A stretch of DNA of 64,000 bases from Dyadobacter sp. CY345. Its GTDB lineage: Bacteria; Bacteroidota; Bacteroidia; Cytophagales; Spirosomataceae. The notes under the pieces are model-generated. The model was given only the letters and a program-made list of their open reading frames with translations, was not told the origin of the DNA and searched no databases. The stretch covers positions 248,001 to 312,000 of the forward strand of contig NZ_JAKFFS010000002.1 in assembly GCF_021502725.1 (NCBI RefSeq). The letters are read 5' to 3'. The position numbers were made by a program, and so were the translations under genes. Positions 59,862-64,000 of the stretch are shown here, in pieces; position 1 is the first letter of the stretch, and every line of letters starts with the position of its first letter.

Positions 59862-61493
59862 ATGTCCATTTGGCTTATGGCTCAGGATTCTGTACAGGAT
59901 AACTTATTACTTGTTATTTCTTTATTATTTGGTGTTTCGATGCTCACTATGTTGAGTGAAAAACTACGGATTTCCTACCCGATATTTCTTGTTATCGCCG
60001 GTTTGCTTATTAGTTTCATTCCCGGAATTCCTCATATATCACTGGAACCAGACTGGGTCTTTTTGTTATTTTTACCTCCGCTTCTTTATTCTGCCGCCTG
60101 GAATACTTCCTGGAAAGATTTTTGGTATTTTAAAAGACCGATCGGCCTTTTGGCAATTGGTCTGGTTGTATTTACAGCAACTACGGTAGCGTATCTGTCC
60201 AATGCCATGATCCCGGATTTTACGCTGGCGATGGGTTTTGTTTTAGGAGGAATAATTTCGCCTCCGGATGCTGTGGCCGCAACCTCTGTTCTTCAGGGAT
60301 TAAAAATTCCAAGACGGGTAGTCACGATTCTGGAAGGGGAAAGTCTCGTAAATGACGCATCTTCCCTGATTGTTTTCCGTGTTGCGTTAGCAACGGTATT
60401 GACTGGTCAGTTTATTTTTTGGAAGGCTGGAATAGACTTTTTTGTCGTTGCCATTATGGGAATTGTCATTGGCGTTTCCATCGGGTATATGCTTTACCTG
60501 GTCCACAAATTATTTCCCACAACATCAAGCATTGACACAGCACTGACTTTAATTGCTCCATATCTGATGTATATTGGTGCTGAACATTTTCACTTTTCTG
60601 GCGTTCTTGCAACCGTAAGCGGCGGTTTATTTCTCAGTTACAGATCAAATGAAATATTTTCATATAATTCCCGGATGCAGTCGCAATACGTGTGGGAAAC
60701 AGTTGTGTTTTTGTTGAATGGTATAGTGTTTATCATGATCGGGTTGCAGCTGCCTGACATTATTGAAGGTCTCGGTAACAACTCCATTGGAGAAGCTGTA
60801 TTTTATGCCGTCGTTATTAGTATTGTCACCATCGTTATCCGAATCATATGGGTTTTTCCAAGTACTTATTTGCCTCGGATTTTAAGTAAAAAAATCAGGG
60901 AAACTGAGCCTAAGCCATCATGGCCAACCGTCTTTGTTGTTGCCTGGAGCGGTATGCGCGGCGTAGTATCTTTGGCTTCCGGATTGGCTGTTCCGTTGAC
61001 GCTTGCAAATGGCACAGAGGCTTTTCCTCAGCGGAATTTGATGCTGTTCATCACTTTTATCGTAATTCTTTTTACGTTGGTTTTGCAGGGATTGAGTCTT
61101 CCTTATCTGATCAAATGGTTGAATATCAAAGATGATGGAGGTAACGAGGAAGAGCAGGAAATTGCGGTGCGTCTGCGCCTGGCGACAGCCAGTTTGAGTC
61201 ATATGCAGTCATCTTACGGTGAAGATGTTCAGATGATAGAGGCATTTAGCCGGTTGAAAGATCGGTATGAGCGCATGATTGAAAATGCAAATAATCGATT
61301 GGTGGAAAAGGAGAACAAAAGCTCCACAGCTGATTTTTTACCAAAATACCGAACGATGCTGGTAGAAATTGTAGCGATAAAAAGAGATGAACTTCAAAAA
61401 TTAAGAAGAGAAAGAATTTATTCCGATGAAATATTAAAAGCCAGAGAACGAGAGCTGGATTTCGAAGAAGCCCGACTGCGCGATTCACCCTGA
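59862..61493 (+). CDS. CPA1 family sodium/proton antiporter
   Basis: The 543-residue membrane protein has about 12 hydrophobic segments followed by a cytoplasmic helical tail from about residue 430 (LATASLSHMQSSYGEDVQMIEAF). Family motifs are LFLPPLLYSAAW near 70, GGIISPPDAVAATSVL with the ion-binding Asp, and LEGESLVNDASSLIVF with Asn-Asp. This is the bacterial NhaP/YjcE-like layout and indicates sodium or potassium for proton exchange across the inner membrane. ATG 59862 is preferred over TTG 59853. It is monocistronic with a perfect terminator. Confidence 0.95.
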   Translation: MSIWLMAQDSVQDNLLLVISLLFGVSMLTMLSEKLRISYPIFLVIAGLLISFIPGIPHISLEPDWVFLLFLPPLLYSAAWNTSWKDFWYFKRPIGLLAIGLVVFTATTVAYLSNAMIPDFTLAMGFVLGGIISPPDAVAATSVLQGLKIPRRVVTILEGESLVNDASSLIVFRVALATVLTGQFIFWKAGIDFFVVAIMGIVIGVSIGYMLYLVHKLFPTTSSIDTALTLIAPYLMYIGAEHFHFSGVLATVSGGLFLSYRSNEIFSYNSRMQSQYVWETVVFLLNGIVFIMIGLQLPDIIEGLGNNSIGEAVFYAVVISIVTIVIRIIWVFPSTYLPRILSKKIRETEPKPSWPTVFVVAWSGMRGVVSLASGLAVPLTLANGTEAFPQRNLMLFITFIVILFTLVLQGLSLPYLIKWLNIKDDGGNEEEQEIAVRLRLATASLSHMQSSYGEDVQMIEAFSRLKDRYERMIENANNRLVEKENKSSTADFLPKYRTMLVEIVAIKRDELQKLRRERIYSDEILKARERELDFEEARLRDSP

Positions 61494-61495
61494 AA

Positions 61496-61538
61496 AATAA
61501 GAAAACTCGTTCTAAACAATCGAACGAGTTTTCTTATT
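61496..61538. terminator. Bidirectional terminator after the antiporter gene
   Basis: AATAAGAAAACTCGTTC pairs perfectly with GAACGAGTTTTCTTATT over 17 bp around a 9-base loop. A and T runs on both sides suit both convergent genes. Confidence 0.92.
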
Positions 61539-61564
61539 GTAGAAATGTCTCTCAGCGGACTAGT

Positions 61565-61598
61565 GGCTAAAAGCTAAAAATTGACAGCCAACAGCTAA
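61565..61598. repeat. Degenerate heptamer-like repeat
   Basis: Units such as GCTAAAA, GCTAAAA, CAGCCAA and CAGCTAA resemble diverged copies of the AACAGCT heptamer that is perfectly arrayed at 39651. It lies directly before the subtilase stop codon, again between convergent genes and a terminator. Confidence 0.5.
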
Positions 61599-63121
61599 TT
61601 CCACTGAACTTCCACCGCGTAATCTTTCAAATCAATCGTTGTGAAATGCTCACCATTCTGGCGTTTTAGTGAAATTTTTCCATTTTGAACTTTCGCTGTT
61701 TGCTGGGACATTACGTCCTTATTATTTTTCTTGCGGTAAATAGCAACGAGGTTTTCGTCTGTCGTCACATCCACCTCACAAGTCCGTCCTTTTGCATTGA
61801 TAAGTTTTGAATGATTAGGCAAATACGGCGCTTTTGCAAGCGCCAGTGCACGGGAAGCCAGCGGTACGCCGTAACCCACAAAGTTATTTCCATAAGGATA
61901 TAGGTGTGCCGATTTTTCGATCAGATCAATCAATTCCTTGTTGGTTAATTTCGGATTTGCCTGAATCAGACATGCCGCAAAACCGGTGATTACAGGTGCA
62001 GAAAGCGAAGTTCCGTATAGAGAATAACAGGAAACATTTGGCTTTACATATTCCAAAAATTCGGGGCCTACGCTGCTGTATCCAATTCGGTTCCAAAGTT
62101 TTGCGTTGGTGGCGCCTATTGATAATACACCTTTCGCATCCGCAGGAGCCGAGATAATTTCCCAGCTTTTATCTTCGCCTTCGTTTCCGGCAGAGACCAC
62201 GATCATCATTCCTTTTTTGTCAGAAGCGATCTGTGCGGCACGTGTGATCGCACTCGTTTTTCCATCCATCTGAGATGGTTTATAGTTTTCTTTCGGATCA
62301 GAAAATCCTTTGGCATAACCCAGCGAAGTATTGATCAGCCGAACACCAAGGCTGTCCATCCATTCGATAGCTGCGATCCAGTTATCTTCCTCACCACGCC
62401 ATTCACGCAGGGAATAATCGGTACGTGCCAGATAGAATTTAGCATTTAGCGCAAGCCCGTATTGCATTTGTTCCTGATTGTCAATTCCTGAAATTGCAGC
62501 TAACACCTCCGTTCCGTGCATATCGGAAAATGACTCGGCAGTACTAAAAAGTAACTCACCGGATCTTCCCGGTTTCACGTAATCATGGATACCTAAAATT
62601 CTTTTATTTTTAAAAATATGCTGCAAGGCAAGCGAAGAATCGGCGCCATAAAAACCGGCATCAATCACGCCAATCGTAACATCTTTTCCATTAATTCCCG
62701 CCTTTTGAAAAGCGTCGGCCTGCACCTGCGACATCACCTGGGCCATTTGCGCTTTTTCAACCGGCTGCGTTTGTGCGATATAAAAACCTGAGGTCATCGG
62801 AATGACTTCTTTTACAAATCCCAATTGGCGAACTTTTTCTGCCTGATCGTAAGTCAAAACCGCAGAAACCGCATTTAGCCACTTCGAACGGTTGACAATA
62901 TTGACAGCATTTTCCTTCAATATTTTTTGATATGCATCACGGATAGGAAGGTCGGTTTCATCAGATAAGGCATTGCCGAATTTCTGTCGGTTTTCAAGCG
63001 TCGCCTTTGAAACTGCGGGGGCGTCAGTTAAGTTTTTGTCTTTTAAGTAGATCCAGTATTTTGGCTGTGCAGAAAGCAGTCCGGGAATACATAATAACGC
63101 CAGTAAAAATAATCTCTTCAT
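61595..63121 (-). CDS. Exported subtilisin-like serine protease (S8)
   Basis: The 508-residue product has a signal peptide (MKRLFLLALLCIPGLLSAQ), an N-terminal pro-region (about 20-110, with YWIYLKDKN and WLNAVSAVLT), the subtilase catalytic domain (about 145-400) and a short C-terminal beta domain. The triad is Asp154 (IGVIDAGFYG), His202 (DMHGTEVLA) and Ser372 (GTSLSAPVITG), with oxyanion Asn313 (VSAGNEG). All are present, so it should be active. No clear T9SS tail is present. It is divergent from the Xaa-Pro aminopeptidase gene. Confidence 0.93.
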   Translation of the reverse strand: MKRLFLLALLCIPGLLSAQPKYWIYLKDKNLTDAPAVSKATLENRQKFGNALSDETDLPIRDAYQKILKENAVNIVNRSKWLNAVSAVLTYDQAEKVRQLGFVKEVIPMTSGFYIAQTQPVEKAQMAQVMSQVQADAFQKAGINGKDVTIGVIDAGFYGADSSLALQHIFKNKRILGIHDYVKPGRSGELLFSTAESFSDMHGTEVLAAISGIDNQEQMQYGLALNAKFYLARTDYSLREWRGEEDNWIAAIEWMDSLGVRLINTSLGYAKGFSDPKENYKPSQMDGKTSAITRAAQIASDKKGMMIVVSAGNEGEDKSWEIISAPADAKGVLSIGATNAKLWNRIGYSSVGPEFLEYVKPNVSCYSLYGTSLSAPVITGFAACLIQANPKLTNKELIDLIEKSAHLYPYGNNFVGYGVPLASRALALAKAPYLPNHSKLINAKGRTCEVDVTTDENLVAIYRKKNNKDVMSQQTAKVQNGKISLKRQNGEHFTTIDLKDYAVEVQWN

Positions 63122-63289
63122 GTACTATTTAAGTTGTTAGGTTGTTGTCTTTCGCAATATATGTAACCGAATATTGAAGTCACATTCAGTAAAGATCTGA
63201 GCAGCGTCACTTTACTTTTCTTCTATTTAAATTAAGAAGTAAAACGTAATTTTACAAATTAAATTACCAGTTACAAAAATTTAGAGTTT

Positions 63290-64000
63290 ATGCGTTATTC
63301 GTCCATAGATAAAAACCTTTTCATAGAAAATCGTCGAAGACTTTCCGGTTTGTTGAAACCAAAATCGTTGGCCATTTTGAATTCGAATGATATCATGCCA
63401 ACAAATGCAGATGGTTCGATGGGTTTTCGTCAGAATACGGATCTTTTTTATCTTACGGGAGTTGATCAGGAAGAGACAATTCTGCTTGTTTTTCCGGAAC
63501 ATCCTGACGAAAAATTCAGGGAAGTTTTGTTTGTCCGCGAAACCAATGAACTGATTGCGGTTTGGGAAGGCGAAAAGTTAACCAAAGAGCAAGCACGTGA
63601 GGTATCCGGAATCAAAACTATTTTCTGGACACATCAATATGAAACCGTTTTCCGGAACATCGTTTACGAAGCTGAAAATGTATACCTGAACGCTAACGAG
63701 CATACCCGCAACGACTCGCCGGTATTAACCCGTGACGGGCGTTTTGTGTATGAGTTTAAAGAAAAATATCCCTTGCATCAGCTCGTTCGGCTGGCGCCTT
63801 TGATGCATCAGCTGCGCGCCATCAAACAGCCGCAGGAAATTGCATTGATGCAAAAAGCATGTGATATCACAAAATTGGGTTTTGAAAGATTGCTGAAATT
63901 TGTAAAACCTGGTGTTGAAGAATTTGAAATCGAGGCGGAATTGCTGCATGAATTTATAAGAAATCGCTCCAAAGGATTTGCCTATCAGCCGATTATTGCA
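63290..64000 (+). CDS. Xaa-Pro aminopeptidase, N-terminal part (3' end outside window)
   Basis: The frame from ATG 63290 is open for 237 codons to the window end. The N-terminal creatinase/aminopeptidase P domain is recognisable: NRRRLSGLLKPKSLAILNSND, MGFRQNTDLFYLTGVDQEETILLVFPE, ALMQKACDITKLGFERLL at the start of the M24 catalytic domain and FVKPGVEEFEIEAELLHEF. The metal-binding Asp and His residues lie further on, outside the window. It removes N-terminal residues before proline. No signal peptide is seen, so it is probably cytoplasmic. Confidence 0.93.
   Translation, partial: MRYSSIDKNLFIENRRRLSGLLKPKSLAILNSNDIMPTNADGSMGFRQNTDLFYLTGVDQEETILLVFPEHPDEKFREVLFVRETNELIAVWEGEKLTKEQAREVSGIKTIFWTHQYETVFRNIVYEAENVYLNANEHTRNDSPVLTRDGRFVYEFKEKYPLHQLVRLAPLMHQLRAIKQPQEIALMQKACDITKLGFERLLKFVKPGVEEFEIEAELLHEFIRNRSKGFAYQPIIA

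Overview
The window looks like chromosomal DNA of a free-living Bacteroidota bacterium, most likely order Cytophagales; Dyadobacter or a relative would fit, but that genus is inference. The evidence is a SusD-type nutrient-binding lipoprotein, a TonB-dependent receptor paired with a DUF4249 lipoprotein, a C-terminal type IX secretion sorting domain, many 'SxxC' lipoproteins with Lys/Ser/Asp after the cysteine, several TAnnTTTG-type -7 promoter elements, almost no Shine-Dalgarno sequences, and a CusA-TolC fusion of the kind found in this phylum. I see no rRNA, tRNA, CRISPR array, phage or intact insertion sequence.

Layout. 1-8.6 kb: the end of a SusD gene, a terminator, then a small lipoprotein and two giant paralogous FG-GAP/UnbV lipoproteins in one tight run. 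8.6-15.0 kb, minus strand: a carbohydrate locus of GH31 glycosidase (T9SS-exported), DUF4249 lipoprotein and TonB receptor. 15.3-18.4 kb: small envelope proteins of unknown role and an atypical SDR reductase. 18.4-24.5 kb: a repeat-rich promoter region and purH, then an anchored zinc peptidase, a sodium/solute symporter, a cyclophilin and a lytic transglycosylase. 24.9-29.0 kb: a molybdopterin cofactor cluster (moeA, moaD, moaE, a moaC-mogA fusion, moaA), followed by a convergent ParE-type toxin-antitoxin pair. 29.7-32.4 kb: small secreted proteins, an esterase and an ABM monooxygenase. 32.5-39.6 kb: two duplicated PVC-type dehydrogenase-like proteins, one with and one without a cytochrome c domain, and a Tat-type sugar isomerase. 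39.7-48.4 kb: an E-set/CBM48 protein beside a perfect heptamer array, a hydrolase with a signal peptide apparently broken at a poly-T tract, an aldo/keto reductase, an M23 peptidase, a PLP enzyme, a UPF0323-like/YgiC-like pair and a GH30 glycosidase. 48.4-55.4 kb: an antitoxin gene remnant, then a heavy-metal efflux operon (DUF6660, CusA-TolC fusion, CusB, NiCoT/HupE-like membrane protein). 55.5-57.2 kb: two NarL-type response regulators. 57.4-64 kb: Tat-type sugar isomerase and Gfo/Idh/MocA oxidoreductase in one operon, a CPA1 antiporter, a subtilase and the start of a Xaa-Pro aminopeptidase.

The genes describe a polymer-degrading heterotroph: outer-membrane glycan uptake, exported glycosidases (GH31, GH30, an esterase), periplasmic oxidation and isomerisation of sugars, and copper/zinc-class metal efflux. 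Coding strand switches are usually marked by strong hairpin terminators. The least understood parts are the SusD/FG-GAP locus, the PVC-type dehydrogenase pair and the efflux fusion with an internal signal peptide.
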